A stretch of 48,478 nt of DNA from Nostoc sp. NMS2 (GTDB lineage: Bacteria > Cyanobacteriota > Cyanobacteriia > Cyanobacteriales > Nostocaceae): positions 1 to 48,478 of the forward strand of contig NZ_JABXKH010000079.1 of NCBI RefSeq assembly GCF_017115105.1, in the 5' to 3' direction. The notes under the pieces are model-generated. The model was not told where the DNA came from. It saw only the letters and a program-made list of their open reading frames with translations, and ran no database searches. The position numbers and the translations under genes are program-made. This document shows, piece after piece, positions 7,825-17,253 of the stretch (positions are counted from its first letter, which is position 1; each line of letters begins with the position of its first letter).

Positions 7825-8091
7825 GTGAGTGCTAAAAGACGACTGCCAGAAACCATTGCCCATGTCAGAATCACCCGCCAATCTTGGCAACACGGCTTCC
7901 TTGAGGGTGAAGTGAGTGCAGGTGAGTTTGAGTGGCATTTCCAGTGGCATTTTCGCCGGGGAGAACTTGCCGTCAAGCCTTCCCAAGGCCGCGCTTTAAT
8001 CAAAGAACCTCTTGGTCGATTTTTGGAGCAACAAGATTATCAGTTAGAGCCTGGAGGAGATTATGCTTTTACTATTCGGGCGGAACTTTAA
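7825..8091 (+). CDS. DUF3146 family protein
   Basis: This 88-aa cyanobacterial conserved protein of unknown function matches the DUF3146 pattern: ITRQSWQHGFLEGEVSAG, EFEWHFQWHFRRGEL, KPSQGRALIKEPLGRFLE and LEPGGDYAFTIRAEL. It uses a GTG start at 7825 (reading MSAKRRLPET), as no in-frame ATG lies near. No signal peptide or membrane helix is present. It converges on the YqgF-like gene, with inverted heptamer arrays between the two stop codons. Confidence 0.85.
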   Translation: MSAKRRLPETIAHVRITRQSWQHGFLEGEVSAGEFEWHFQWHFRRGELAVKPSQGRALIKEPLGRFLEQQDYQLEPGGDYAFTIRAEL

Positions 8092-8108
8092 AAATTAGAA
8101 GTGATTCA

Positions 8109-8172
8109 ATTTTAGATTTTGAATTTTGGATTTTAGATTTTTCCTTCAATCTAAAATCTAAAATCTAAAATT
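8109..8172. repeat. Inverted heptamer arrays (TTTTAGA/TCTAAAA) between convergent genes
   Basis: TTTTAGATTTTGAATTTTGG on the left faces TCTAAAATCTAAAATCTAAA on the right, making a long A/T-rich hairpin that can serve as a two-way terminator. The array runs into the YqgF-like gene: its TAG stop (8165-8167 on the minus strand) and last codons lie within the TCTAAAA units. Confidence 0.85.
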
Positions 8173-8617
8173 GATTGAGTCCTGATTCTGTGAGGCGATT
8201 TAAGTATCTTTCGATTAAGAGGATGGCAACAATGTCATCTATCGGTCTTGGAGGCTGTCGCAGACCTTGTGGCAATAGCTTTATTAGCCCTTTGGGTGGG
8301 AACATTTGCCAATAGCGATCGCGTGCTTCTAAGGTTGTGTACCGCTCATCCACTAAAATAATACTTAGAGGTTCTGTCAATTCCTGATATAATTTCTGTC
8401 TCCACTGCTTGGCTGTAGTTTGGTCGCCCATCACCATCAAGGAGATCGGAAACTTTTGACGCAGTGTTTCAATGGTAGCGATCGCCTCTTTTGCTAGCGC
8501 GACCTGATGATAATACAATTGCCGATCCAGTCCCATCACCGCTAAACCACACTTATCTCGACCTGGATCAAACCCCAATATGACTGGTTGCGTTGGTGAA
8601 AATTCACGGAAATTCAT
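8165..8617 (-). CDS. YqgF/RuvX-like RNase H-fold nuclease
   Basis: The 150-aa protein has the RNase H-like outline of the YqgF family: a first acidic strand ILGFDPGRDKCGLAVMG (Asp in GFDPG), VDERYTTLEAR in the middle, and PIDDIVAILLIERYL at the C-terminus with two further aspartates. Family members process pre-16S rRNA ends or act on branched DNA. This copy is more divergent than the canonical RuvX, so it may be a second, cyanobacterial paralogue. Its stop codon lies in a heptamer repeat, suggesting the extreme C-terminus has been changed by repeat growth. Confidence 0.75.
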   Translation of the reverse strand: MNFREFSPTQPVILGFDPGRDKCGLAVMGLDRQLYYHQVALAKEAIATIETLRQKFPISLMVMGDQTTAKQWRQKLYQELTEPLSIILVDERYTTLEARDRYWQMFPPKGLIKLLPQGLRQPPRPIDDIVAILLIERYLNRLTESGLNQF

Positions 8618-8639
8618 AAGAAATTAAAAAGAAGAATTC

Positions 8640-8834
8640 AGAATGGGCTACGCCCCGCTACGCTAACAGGAATCAGAATCAATTAGTAGCGAGTCTGTCT
8701 TGGAAAGTTATGCTGCCTACAGCAAACTGCCCTCCCGATGTCTACGGCGTAAGCCGCCACTTGTGACTTTCCGCGCTCATCTCCCACTAATTGTATTCTG
8801 AATTCTGACTTCTGAATTCTGACTTCTGACTTCT
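8640..8834. repeat. Dispersed palindromic repeats and TTCTGAC heptamers
   Basis: The spacer between the YqgF-like and DUF3084 genes contains GGGCTACGCCCCGCTACGCT at about 8645, a CTACGGCGTAAGCCGCC segment near 8741 (both like the small mobile palindromes discussed at 46548 and 47771), and a heptamer-type array TTCTGACTTCTGAATTCTG at about 8797-8834. No gene is visible. Confidence 0.7.
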
Positions 8835-8837
8835 TTT

Positions 8838-10328
8838 TTAAGTACTAAAAATAATTTTTCCGTTGACTATTGCCACTAATTTTACTCTCAATGGCCCGGC
8901 TGTATAAGTGTCCTCTGCCGCGATCGCTTTGATCTCTAAGGGTTGATTATACTGTCTTAATTGGGCGACAAAGCGCAAGAAAGTGCCCTCTACTTGCACA
9001 TCTTCGACAATTCCGGCATTACGGGCCCGAAATTGGGAAGCAGAAATTAGTATTTCCAGCCGTTGCTGTAACTGATAGGATGTCATGGTTTTGGAATCGG
9101 CAGTAGTTGTGGCTAGCACTGCGCCTCCCGAAAAAACCAATTGATTTCGAGCTGTATCGGCGAAAAACTCTATCTGCTTTTCTCCCCTGACGTAATTACC
9201 AGCTGAGAAAATTCGCAGCACATATTCTTGACCATCGCTAATCTGCTTGCTCAATTGGTCAACCCTATCCTGAGTCACGCGCAGTAGCTCTACATTGGCA
9301 GGATTTGCCCCAGGCTCACTTAATTCAAGATTGGCGTTGCGATTGGCTTCTTGTAAAAGTTGTACCACTGCCCGACGAGCGGCAGCAGGTTGGTTAACAC
9401 GAATTACAGCAGCAGACAGAACTTGACCGCGAACTAAGGCCAGCTTCCCTAAACGCAGGTCGCGGTAAGACTGATAATATTTTTCCAGCCTTGCAACTTC
9501 CAATTCTAGTTGCTCTTGTTGTGCTTCCAATTCTTTGAGGCGCGATTCCCGTTTGGCAATCACTTCTTCTCGTGCTGCAACTTCTACATTCCGCTTTTGA
9601 ATCAGTTGATCGAGTTGGCCAATTTTTTGATCGCGCGTTTCTATGGCTTCTTGACGGTTAGCGAGTTCGCGATCGCGTTTTTCAATTGCTGTTTTGGCTT
9701 CGTCAATGGCTTTTTTCGCTTCAGCATACAGTCGTTGTCGTTCTGTCTTCAGTAGTTCAACTGCCGCCTGTAGCTCTTTTCTCTGATTGGAAACGCTTTG
9801 CAACTCAGCTATGGCTTTTTGGTACTGAGTTACAACTTGTCCTAGCTGACCTTGAGTGCGTTGGAGTTGAGTTTGAGTTAGGGCTTGTTGACTAATGGTG
9901 CGGTTCAACTGAGCTTGTGTTTGCAGCTGTTTGGCATTCGCCGCTTGTAAAGACTGATTAATTGCCTGTAAGTCTTGTTGTGCCTTTGTTTGGGCAATTT
10001 TTGCTTGATTTAGCTCACTTTCTACTTGACTTTTTTGAGTTTCTGCGGTTTTTAGCTGTTCCCGCTTTTGTCTCAGGTCTGTTTGAATATCTTCTAATTC
10101 AAAGACTCCCTTTCGCAAACCTTCGTCGGCAGCGAATAAAATTCCTAACGTTGAGGCTGAAATCAAACCGCCCGTAAAAATAGTTACCACTACAGCAGTA
10201 TTTTTCGGACGAAGGTTAAAAAGTGAGAGGCGAGCTTTGCCAACTCGTGTGCCGATGCGATCGCCCACGGTTGCAATTACGCCTCCCAGAATTAAAATTG
10301 CTGCGATGAGGATGTATCCGGTGGTCAT
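8838..10328 (-). CDS. DUF3084 membrane-anchored coiled-coil protein
   Basis: This 496-aa protein matches the cyanobacterial DUF3084 family. Two hydrophobic helices lie at about 3-22 and 45-67 (TAVVVTIFTGGLISASTLGIL). A long Gln/Lys/Glu-rich coiled coil follows from about 75 to 290, and then a globular C-terminal domain from about 295 to 496. The coiled coil contains short heptad-like repeats (QTQLQRTQGQLG, RDRELANRQEAIE). It is probably anchored in the plasma or thylakoid membrane with a scaffold-like role. Function is not established. It is transcribed away from a 168-bp gap that separates it from the end of ntcA. Confidence 0.88.
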   Translation of the reverse strand: MTTGYILIAAILILGGVIATVGDRIGTRVGKARLSLFNLRPKNTAVVVTIFTGGLISASTLGILFAADEGLRKGVFELEDIQTDLRQKREQLKTAETQKSQVESELNQAKIAQTKAQQDLQAINQSLQAANAKQLQTQAQLNRTISQQALTQTQLQRTQGQLGQVVTQYQKAIAELQSVSNQRKELQAAVELLKTERQRLYAEAKKAIDEAKTAIEKRDRELANRQEAIETRDQKIGQLDQLIQKRNVEVAAREEVIAKRESRLKELEAQQEQLELEVARLEKYYQSYRDLRLGKLALVRGQVLSAAVIRVNQPAAARRAVVQLLQEANRNANLELSEPGANPANVELLRVTQDRVDQLSKQISDGQEYVLRIFSAGNYVRGEKQIEFFADTARNQLVFSGGAVLATTTADSKTMTSYQLQQRLEILISASQFRARNAGIVEDVQVEGTFLRFVAQLRQYNQPLEIKAIAAEDTYTAGPLRVKLVAIVNGKIIFST

Positions 10329-10496
10329 CTTTAGCTACCGAAATCCTTCCAGATACAGCCTACTACTTTTAAGCATTGTCTGGAAATAAGTGGAAATTGG
10401 CAATAGCTGAAATTACTCAATTTTAGATTTACCTCTAGCTATTTGTGTCATCTTTCAAAATAGAACACGCGCCGATTCCCCTTTCTCCGATTGATT

Positions 10497-11168
10497 TTAT
10501 GTGAATTGCCTACTTAAGGTAACAGGTTTATGCACAGTAATCTTCTTTTTGTGGATAGAAATCATCTTTTTTTCACGCAAATCCCCTAGTAGCCTAGTAA
10601 CGGTAACACGAGTCGAACCAATTGCTTCTGCGATCGCCTGATGAGATAACTTCAGATCAATAGTGATCCCATCAGCACAAGGAACGCCAAAATCCCGACA
10701 AAGAATTAACAAAAAACTCACCAACCTGGAACCCATATCTCGGTGAGCGAGAGTTTCAATCATCATCTCTGTCTGTAAAATGCGCGAAGAAAGACCCCGT
10801 AGCATTAACATTGATAATTCTGGATTTTCCTTGAGTGCTTGCTCTACTTGTTCAATTGGGGCTGACAGCAATTCCACAGGGGTAAATGCAACCGCATGGT
10901 AAAACCTATCTGACTTATTTCCTGTCAGCAATGACAAAACACCAAAAACACTATTTTCCCGCAGCAATGCTACTGTTATTTCCTCTCCTGCCTCGTACAC
11001 CCTAGAAAGTTTAACAGCACCTTTCAAAAGAAAATAAACTCGTTCGGCAGGATCGCCAGGAAAAAAGATCGTTTTATTGCGTTCAAACGTTTCCACAACT
11101 GGCGGAAACGCCCCGGTCGCCATCTGACGAAATACATTTGCTAGGGCTTTATCTTGTGTCACGATCAT
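10497..11168 (-). CDS. ntcA: Global nitrogen regulator NtcA
   Basis: This Crp/Fnr-family transcription factor senses 2-oxoglutarate and activates nitrogen-assimilation and heterocyst genes. The sequence matches NtcA throughout: [19 protein letters not shown] at the start, a cNMP-type effector domain (about 25-135), a dimer helix (about 120-150) and a helix-turn-helix ([20 protein letters not shown], about 175-200). I start at ATG 11168 (223 aa, the usual NtcA length) rather than at 11186. A perfect GTA-N8-TAC site lies about 90 bp upstream, consistent with the known autoregulation of this gene. The neighbouring fabI diverges. Confidence 0.97.
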
Positions 11169-11548
11169 CTCCCTTCCCCTACCCAATGCCGGAAAAACAA
11201 AAACTGATTACCTAAGAATACACCCGAAAAATGAATAAAGCACCGTCAACCTTTCTGTACTTTCCTATACTCAAACAAATCACTTCATAACTCTTTGTTT
11301 ATAATGATACATAATTGTTGATCCTTTCAGCTACTAATCGTTGATAACTAGTTCCAATAGCTGTATTAAAAAGGGTTTTTTAAAGAACAAATAAAGATAT
11401 ATTGAGAAAATCTTTAGGAAAAATCAAGATTTTTGTCATAGCAAACACCCTTCTCAATATTCATTTTTGCTAATCCTGTATAAAACAAAGACAAAACGTG
11501 CCTCAGATTCTAGTATGCTCCTAATGATCGATCGCATTAACAATTTCT
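11169..11548. promoter_or_regulatory. Divergent ntcA-fabI promoter region
   Basis: This 380-bp A/T-rich spacer separates the two divergent starts. It contains the NtcA-type site at 11257-11270. No coding sequence or heptamer array is seen. The fabI-proximal half includes AATCCTGTATAAAACAAAG, which contains a TATAAA-like -10 candidate at about 11479-11484. Confidence 0.5.
11257..11270 (-). promoter_or_regulatory. NtcA-binding site upstream of ntcA
   Basis: GTACTTTCCTATAC has the exact GTA-N8-TAC palindromic core recognised by NtcA. Its centre is about 95 bp upstream of the ntcA ATG. No strong -10 box at the class II spacing is evident; the best is a weak TATTCA around 11232-11237 on the minus strand. 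The site fits positive autoregulation, which is established for ntcA in related strains. Confidence 0.72.
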
Positions 11549-12325
11549 ATGCTGAATCTGACTGGAAAAAATGCTCTTGTTACAGGTATTGCCAATAACC
11601 GCTCGATCGCCTGGGGCATCGCCCAACAGCTGCATAAAGCCGGAGCAAACCTGGGTATTACCTACCTGCCGGATGAACGCGGCAAAATGGAGAAAAAAGT
11701 CGCCGAGTTGGTAGAACCCCTCAACCCAAGCTTATTTCTTCCCTGTAATGTCCAAGATGAGGAACAGATTCAATCTACCTTTGAGACAATTCGTGAGCAA
11801 TGGGGCAAGCTAGACATCCTCATCCACTGTCTGGCCTTTGCCAGCAAAGACGATTTAAGTGGAGATTTTAGCCAAACCTCTCGTTCTGGCTTCAAAACCG
11901 CCTTAGAAATCAGTACTTACTCCCTGGTGCAGTTAAGTGGTGCAGCTAAACCTTTGATGAAAGAGGGAGGAAGTATCGTCACGTTGACATATTTAGGTGG
12001 TGTCAGAGCAATCCCTAACTATAACGTTATGGGAGTTGCCAAGGCAGGATTAGAAATGAGTGTACGTTACCTAGCTGCTGAACTAGGGCCGCAAAATATC
12101 CGCGTCAATGCCATCTCCGCAGGCCCCATCCGCACCTTGGCATCTTCAGCAGTGGGTGGGATTTTGGATATGATTCATCATGTAGAAGAAGTAGCTCCCT
12201 TACGACGCACCGTCACTCAGCTAGAAGTAGGCAATGCTGCCGCTTTCTTATGTAGTGATTTGTCCAGTGGTATTACAGGACAAGTTCTATATGTAGATGC
12301 AGGATATGAAATTATGGGAATGTAA
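11549..12325 (+). CDS. fabI: Enoyl-[acyl-carrier-protein] reductase [NADH]
   Basis: FabI carries out the last reduction step of the type II fatty-acid elongation cycle. The 258-aa short-chain dehydrogenase fold shows the FabI-type dinucleotide motif [14 protein letters not shown] at the N-terminus, the LIHCLAFA strand, and the catalytic Tyr158-x6-Lys165 pair (YNVMGVAK). A substrate loop follows ([18 protein letters not shown]), then the C-terminal [15 protein letters not shown]. The ATG follows TTAACAATTTCT without a clear Shine-Dalgarno sequence. It is divergent from ntcA, and hisB follows on the same strand after a repeat-filled spacer of about 170 bp. Confidence 0.97.
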   Translation: MLNLTGKNALVTGIANNRSIAWGIAQQLHKAGANLGITYLPDERGKMEKKVAELVEPLNPSLFLPCNVQDEEQIQSTFETIREQWGKLDILIHCLAFASKDDLSGDFSQTSRSGFKTALEISTYSLVQLSGAAKPLMKEGGSIVTLTYLGGVRAIPNYNVMGVAKAGLEMSVRYLAAELGPQNIRVNAISAGPIRTLASSAVGGILDMIHHVEEVAPLRRTVTQLEVGNAAAFLCSDLSSGITGQVLYVDAGYEIMGM

Positions 12326-12494
12326 GATAATTTGGGCATGGGGCACTGGGCATTGGGTATTGAAAAGATGCAGAGGGGCAGGGGGCGGGGGGCAGAGGGG
12401 AAAACTCTTCTCCCTAGCTTTTTCTATCTCCCTCATCTCCCTCATCTTCGCCATTCCCCATTCCCCATTCTCCATTCCCCACTCCCCATTCCCC
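12326..12494. repeat. CATTGGG / CATTCCCC spacer repeats before hisB
   Basis: The spacer starts with GGGGCACTGGGCATTGGGTA and ends with repeated CATTCCCCATTC units that run directly into the hisB ATG. The two halves are roughly complementary and can pair. The hisB reading frame stays open through this region back into the fabI end, but that extension is repeat-encoded and not credible protein. Confidence 0.75.
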
Positions 12495-13130
12495 ATGCAA
12501 ATTAGCAAAGTTAATTCAAATTACGACCAGTCAACGAAAACCCCCCGGATTGCGACTGTTCACCGCACCACTGGTGAAACTAATGTGCAAGTTACCATCA
12601 ACCTAGATGGTAGAGGAACTTGCACGGCAGCAACAGGCGTTCCGTTTTTGGATCACATGTTGCATCAAATTGCTTCCCACGGGCTGATTGATATAGATGT
12701 CCAAGCCAAGGGAGACTGGGAAATTGATGACCATCACACCAACGAAGATGTCGGCATTACTTTAGGCCAAGCTTTCAACCAAGCACTAGGCGACAGAAAA
12801 GGTATTGTCCGCTTTGGTAATTTTCTTGCACCATTGGATGAAGCCTTAGTTCAGGTAGCGCTAGACTTTTCTGGACGGCCTCACCTCAGCTACGGCTTGC
12901 AAATTCCTACCCAGCGCGTAGGAACCTATGACACCCAACTCGTGCGCGAATTCTTTGTGGCACTTGTGAACCATAGCCAAATGACACTGCACATTCGGCA
13001 ATTGGATGGCATTAATTCCCATCACATCATAGAGGCGACATTTAAAGCCTTTGCAAGAGCAACACGGCTAGCAGTGGAGATTGACCCCCGTCGTGCTGGT
13101 GTAATTCCCAGTTCTAAAGGCGTTCTATAA
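12495..13130 (+). CDS. hisB: Imidazoleglycerol-phosphate dehydratase
   Basis: HisB dehydrates imidazoleglycerol phosphate to imidazoleacetol phosphate in histidine biosynthesis and is a manganese enzyme that forms 24-mers. The family motifs are present: [24 protein letters not shown] and the mirrored [14 protein letters not shown], which together provide the metal-binding histidines. The end [14 protein letters not shown] is typical. I start at ATG 12495 ([12 protein letters not shown], 211 aa); the frame is open further upstream only because the CATTCCCC repeats lack stops. It is the monofunctional type without a phosphatase domain. Confidence 0.96.
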   Translation: MQISKVNSNYDQSTKTPRIATVHRTTGETNVQVTINLDGRGTCTAATGVPFLDHMLHQIASHGLIDIDVQAKGDWEIDDHHTNEDVGITLGQAFNQALGDRKGIVRFGNFLAPLDEALVQVALDFSGRPHLSYGLQIPTQRVGTYDTQLVREFFVALVNHSQMTLHIRQLDGINSHHIIEATFKAFARATRLAVEIDPRRAGVIPSSKGVL

Positions 13131-13140
13131 AACGAGTCAA

Positions 13141-13250
13141 ATGGGGCATTGGGCATGGAGAAGAGGCAGAGGGGCAGGGGGAAGGGTGCAGAGGAGAGGA
13201 ATTTTCCTCCTGCTCCCTGCTCCCTGCCCCCATCTCCCCACTCCCCAATA
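13141..13250. repeat. Spacer repeats between hisB and ABC ATPase gene
   Basis: GGGGCATTGGGCATGGAG, GAGGCAGAGGGGCAGGGGG and CTGCTCCCTGCTCCCTGCCC form complementary low-complexity arms like those at 12326-12494. No gene is present. Confidence 0.7.
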
Positions 13251-13337
13251 ATTGACACACGGCTTGCTGATGGTTATTATCAGCCTACTAGGTAACTTGT
13301 AATTAATACCAAGCTGGTAATTAGTGGTTGAACCGAG

Positions 13338-14321
13338 ATGAAGTCTGTTGCAGATGACCCTGATTCTCAACTTAATACGGCAGACACTTCGCCAGTAGTC
13401 CTAACTTCTGAGTTGCGAAAAGTCTACCGCACTGGTTTTTGGTTAAATCAAAAAGTCGTATCTCTCAAAAACTGTTCCTTAACGGTTTACAAAGGCGAAA
13501 CTTTTGGTTTGCTGGGGCCAAACGGTGCTGGTAAAACCACCCTTTTAAAATTGTTGCTGGGAATTATTCATCCTACCTCTGGACGGGGATTATTATTGGA
13601 TAAGCCTATAGGCGATCGCAGTGTTAAGCAACATATCGGCTATCTGCCAGAAAATCCCTATTTGTATGACTATCTCACTGGCTGGGAATTTTTGCAGCTA
13701 GCTGCTGGACTGTTCCAAATTCCTCAAAGTGTCCAACGCCAACGCATTCCACAACTGCTGGAATTAGTGGGTTTATCTCAAGCTGATGCTCGCAAAAAGC
13801 TTTTACGCCGCTACTCAAAAGGAATGTTACAGCGTGTTGGCATGGCACAGGCGCTAATTAACGAGCCAGATTTGGTTTTTCTCGATGAACCAATGTCTGG
13901 TCTTGATCCGGTGGGACGTTACCAAATGCGGGAAATTATTTTGGCGCTAAAAGCTGCTGGTAAAACGATTTTTTTTAATAGCCACGTTCTTAGTGAAGTA
14001 GAGCAGATTTGCGATCGCATTGCCATCCTTGCTCAAGGTGAACTAATTTGCTCTGGTTCCCTTAATGAACTTTTAGGCACAAGCAACACATATCATGTAA
14101 AAGGTCAAGGTGGTGACTGGGAAATTCTCAAAAAATGGATACCCACTCTCAAATTTGAACCTGATGGTTCCTGGCAAGGTACACTACAAAACGATTACTA
14201 TGATTTTCTCGCTAGTGTTCGCCTGATGGAAGGTAAAATTATTGCTATGAACTTGTCGCGTTACTCCCTAGAAGAGTTTTTTATTCAACAAATTCAAAGA
14301 AAAAATAAGTCAGTTAATTAA
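13338..14321 (+). CDS. ABC transporter ATP-binding protein
   Basis: This 327-aa cytoplasmic ATPase subunit is of the exporter-like (CcmA/NatA) type. The Walker A motif GPNGAGKTT is at about 59-67, the signature YSKGMLQRVGMAQAL at about 157, Walker B LVFLDEPMSGLDP follows, and the H-loop is NSHVLSEVEQICD. A C-terminal extension of about 90 residues (DWEILKKWIPTLKFEPDG) follows the ATPase core. No permease gene adjoins it, so the partner and cargo are unknown. It precedes the exopolysaccharide locus by 538 bp, but nothing in the sequence ties it to that pathway. Confidence 0.92.
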   Translation: MKSVADDPDSQLNTADTSPVVLTSELRKVYRTGFWLNQKVVSLKNCSLTVYKGETFGLLGPNGAGKTTLLKLLLGIIHPTSGRGLLLDKPIGDRSVKQHIGYLPENPYLYDYLTGWEFLQLAAGLFQIPQSVQRQRIPQLLELVGLSQADARKKLLRRYSKGMLQRVGMAQALINEPDLVFLDEPMSGLDPVGRYQMREIILALKAAGKTIFFNSHVLSEVEQICDRIAILAQGELICSGSLNELLGTSNTYHVKGQGGDWEILKKWIPTLKFEPDGSWQGTLQNDYYDFLASVRLMEGKIIAMNLSRYSLEEFFIQQIQRKNKSVN

Positions 14322-14859
14322 TTTCGTTGCCAAATATTCAATCAATCGATTTGTTTGAGCAACGTATATCCGTGGTATCTTATTGCAGAATAACCTCCAA
14401 TTTACGCCTTTTTGAGTTTGTCTTTGCTCAACCCAACTCACAAAAAACTAAATTCCGACCTCTTTTCAAGCTTATTTGTAGTTAGTCAATGATGGAGTTC
14501 ATAATTTTTGCAAAAATTACTATTAAGAGATTATTTAGAATCACAGCTTAAGTGTCATTTCATTAACTTTGGTAAAAATGCCTTGTTCGTAAGTACCTCT
14601 TTAGATAACAGACAATTTTTTATATAAACTGCGTTTATTTGCGTAAATAATATATTTTTTGAGAATCCCCAAATTCAAGTTTGCTTAACTTTAAATTAAC
14701 TTCACTAAAAATTCAAATTCAATAGACAAATTTCCTCCGGAAAATTACACTTTTCGGGGAAAATAAGAGTGTTGGGGAACTTGAATACTTAGGTATAGTC
14801 AAAATAAAAATGTTTAGACAGTACTTTATTGATCGTAGTTTCAGAATCTCAAGGTAAAT
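14322..14859. promoter_or_regulatory. AT-rich gene-free region upstream of the OPX gene
   Basis: No coding sequence is found in 538 bp. The small complementary segment TTTCCTCCGGAAAA lies near 14730. A TATAGT -10-like hexamer at 14794-14799 is about 60 bp ahead of the OPX start, and AAGG at 14851-14854 can act as its ribosome binding site. The length suggests a long leader or a complex promoter. Confidence 0.35.
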
Positions 14860-16347
14860 ATGCTTAACACAAATTTGTTTAAATTCCTAACTCAGCCAGT
14901 TGTGGGTGTGGCTTTGTTAAGTGCTGTCAATGTCGCTGTGCCATTTACGAGTCTAGCTCAGGGACAACCATTACCACCAACTACACAAACACCAAGTACA
15001 CAAACACCACCAAGTACACAAACACAATTAGATACTAATTATTCATTAGGAGGCGGCGATCGCATCCGGGTAAATGTATTTGAAGTACCCGAATATACAG
15101 GAGAATACCAAGTTCCCCCAGGTGGAGCAATCAACCTACCTTTAATTGGCAGTGTGTCAGTCCTAGGGCTAACAAGTGAACAGGCTGCTGACGAAATTGG
15201 TAGAAGATATGCTCGCTTCCTGAAACGTCCCTTGATTTCAGTCAATCTGTTATCGCCTCGTCCCATCAATGTTTTCGTTGCCGGAGAGGTGACACGTCCA
15301 GGGGCTTACACCCTTAGTTTGAGCGGAGGTGCGGGAGACAATCCAGGTGTACAATACCCCACTGTATTAGCCGCACTGACAACAGCGCAGGGGGTAACGC
15401 TGGCTGCGGATGTAACTCAAGTTCAATTACGGCGTAAAATAGGACGTTCTTCAGAGCAAGCCGTTACCGTCAATTTGAAGGAACTCATCCAAACAGGCAG
15501 ATTATCACAGGATATTACCTTGCGGGATGGAGACACTATAGTTGTGCCAACTGCAACCAACTTTAACGTAGCAGAATCCCGCAATATATTTGCATCTAAC
15601 TTTGCCGCCAGCCAAACCACGCCTCGCACGGTAACAATTATCGGTGAAGTTAACCGTCCCGGTTCTTATCTTGTCACCCCAGCCAGCACAGATGCCCAGG
15701 GGGGCGCAGCAACTAACAGTGGTACTACCACTCCCAATGGTCTACCAAATGTGACACGGGTTATTCAACTAGCTGGGGGAATTACAGCACAGGCTGATGT
15801 TCGTAATCTCAGGCTACGTCGACTTACAAGAACTGGCTCAGAACAAGCTATAGATATTAATCTTTGGCAACTATTGCAGAGTGGTGACGCTAGTCAAGAC
15901 ATCATCGTGCAAGACGGAGATACAATTGTTATTCCGACGGCAACTGAAATTAACCCCGCAGAAGCTACTCAATTGGCTACCACTACTTTGTCTCCTACAC
16001 GCATTCAGGTTGGTGTGGTAGGCGAAGTTAAAAAACCAGGGTTAACAGACGTTCAGCCGAATAGCTCTTTAAATCAAGCTATACTCGCAGCTGGCGGATT
16101 TAATGATGCCAGAGCTAGTAGTAAGGCTGTTGATTTGATTCGCCTCAACCCTAACGGTTCTGTTACTAAACGGATAGTAAAAGTGGATTTCTCTGCCGGC
16201 ATTAATGAGCAAACTAATCCAATACTCCGTAATAATGATGTTGTGGTAGTCAACCGATCTGGTTCGGCTCAGACTGGCGATACCATAAACACTGTAACTG
16301 GACCTCTCGGTGTTATCTTTAATATTCTGAGGTTGTTCGGAATCTAG
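14860..16347 (+). CDS. Polysaccharide export outer-membrane protein (OPX, Wza-like)
   Basis: OPX proteins carry exopolysaccharide across the periplasm and outer membrane, working with a Wzc-type kinase and the Wzy polymerase. The 495-aa product has a signal peptide (about 1-34, ending SLAQ) without a lipobox cysteine and a Pro/Thr/Gln-rich linker. A polysaccharide-export domain follows (GGDRIRVNVFEVPEYTG, about 64-150), then several SLBB-type repeats, including VAGEVTRPGAYTL, IIGEVNRPGSYLV and VVGEVKKPGLTDV. It ends in a hydrophobic tail (GPLGVIFNILRLFGI). It lies at the edge of the polysaccharide locus, divergent in layout from the wzc-like gene. Confidence 0.92.
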   Translation: MLNTNLFKFLTQPVVGVALLSAVNVAVPFTSLAQGQPLPPTTQTPSTQTPPSTQTQLDTNYSLGGGDRIRVNVFEVPEYTGEYQVPPGGAINLPLIGSVSVLGLTSEQAADEIGRRYARFLKRPLISVNLLSPRPINVFVAGEVTRPGAYTLSLSGGAGDNPGVQYPTVLAALTTAQGVTLAADVTQVQLRRKIGRSSEQAVTVNLKELIQTGRLSQDITLRDGDTIVVPTATNFNVAESRNIFASNFAASQTTPRTVTIIGEVNRPGSYLVTPASTDAQGGAATNSGTTTPNGLPNVTRVIQLAGGITAQADVRNLRLRRLTRTGSEQAIDINLWQLLQSGDASQDIIVQDGDTIVIPTATEINPAEATQLATTTLSPTRIQVGVVGEVKKPGLTDVQPNSSLNQAILAAGGFNDARASSKAVDLIRLNPNGSVTKRIVKVDFSAGINEQTNPILRNNDVVVVNRSGSAQTGDTINTVTGPLGVIFNILRLFGI

Positions 16348-17253
16348 TTTAAGATACAGATGTTAATTGGGGGCGTTGGTCAAACCTCTCCGTCCCCAAA
16401 ATTACAATATCTATAATAGTCAAAGAGATTGCTCTTGGTGTATTCCCTTGGGAGAGAGCAATATTCATCTCTCTTGACCTATATTCTGCAATAACTACCT
16501 CTTTTGTTAAGGGGACTTACGCACTCAAAACCTGAAAGCTCGATATACCTCTTCCCAAGGCTTCCCAGATACTCTCACCTTGACCACAGGATAAGACAAT
16601 ACTAGGGTACAGAACTATCTTGCCTGCCTTTTGTGATCGCTTCTTAATTATTGGGTTTTTATACCAGATTTTATAATAAAATAAGTCTTATTACTGAGAC
16701 TCACTTTCCGTAAATCGAAACCTCCCACTGAAAATTCTTAATTTGCTATTGATATACCTTTTAAAACTTTGTTTTAGCTACTAGGATTTTTTATGATAAT
16801 GAGAATACTTTAGAAGGCAGGGGGTATAAATTGTAATCGCTGTATTGTTTTTAGTTTTTTAGCGATTATCATTATCATAAGAATTATTTAAGTAAAATAA
16901 CTGTTTGATAACAGATATACTATCTTAACTACAGATACCGCGTATACACAGTAGAATGATGTCGAATTGGAAATGATGTCATTTGTACGGTTGGTTAGTG
17001 TCAATTAATGGGATGACTCTGCATACTGATAATTTTTTCAGTACTTTTACCAGATTATTACCATTTTTTTTACACTACCTAGAAAAACATTTCAGCGATA
17101 TTTACGTGGAAATGCTCAGGTGTAAACCTGATAAACCGTTTATAAACTTACAAATGGTAGTTACACGACCGTATCCAATACTGACTTACTGACCAAGGCT
17201 AGAGTTACTGACCGTTGACGATTCAGTTTTTGCAATATACCCTATTTTTCCCT
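16348..17253. other. Gene-free region with hairpins between OPX and beta-helix genes
   Basis: No credible gene lies in about 900 bp. An imperfect stem TTGGGGGCG...CCGTCCCCAA at 16366-16399 may terminate the OPX transcript. A second hairpin, ATTGCTCT/AGAGCAAT, spans 16428-16462. The dispersed motif GGACTTACGCACT occurs at 16513-16525. A 69-codon frame at 16983-17192 opens with TTG, lacks a ribosome binding site and resembles nothing known, so I leave it out. The rest is A/T-rich and probably includes the promoter of the beta-helix gene. Confidence 0.5.

Noticed and set aside
12297..12494. N-terminal extension of HisB by 66 residues
   Set aside because: Overlaps the fabI end in another frame and then translates CATTCCCC repeats; HisB proteins begin near [12 protein letters not shown].
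16983..17192. 69-codon frame upstream of the beta-helix gene
   Set aside because: TTG start, no ribosome binding site, no recognisable sequence features, A/T-rich context.
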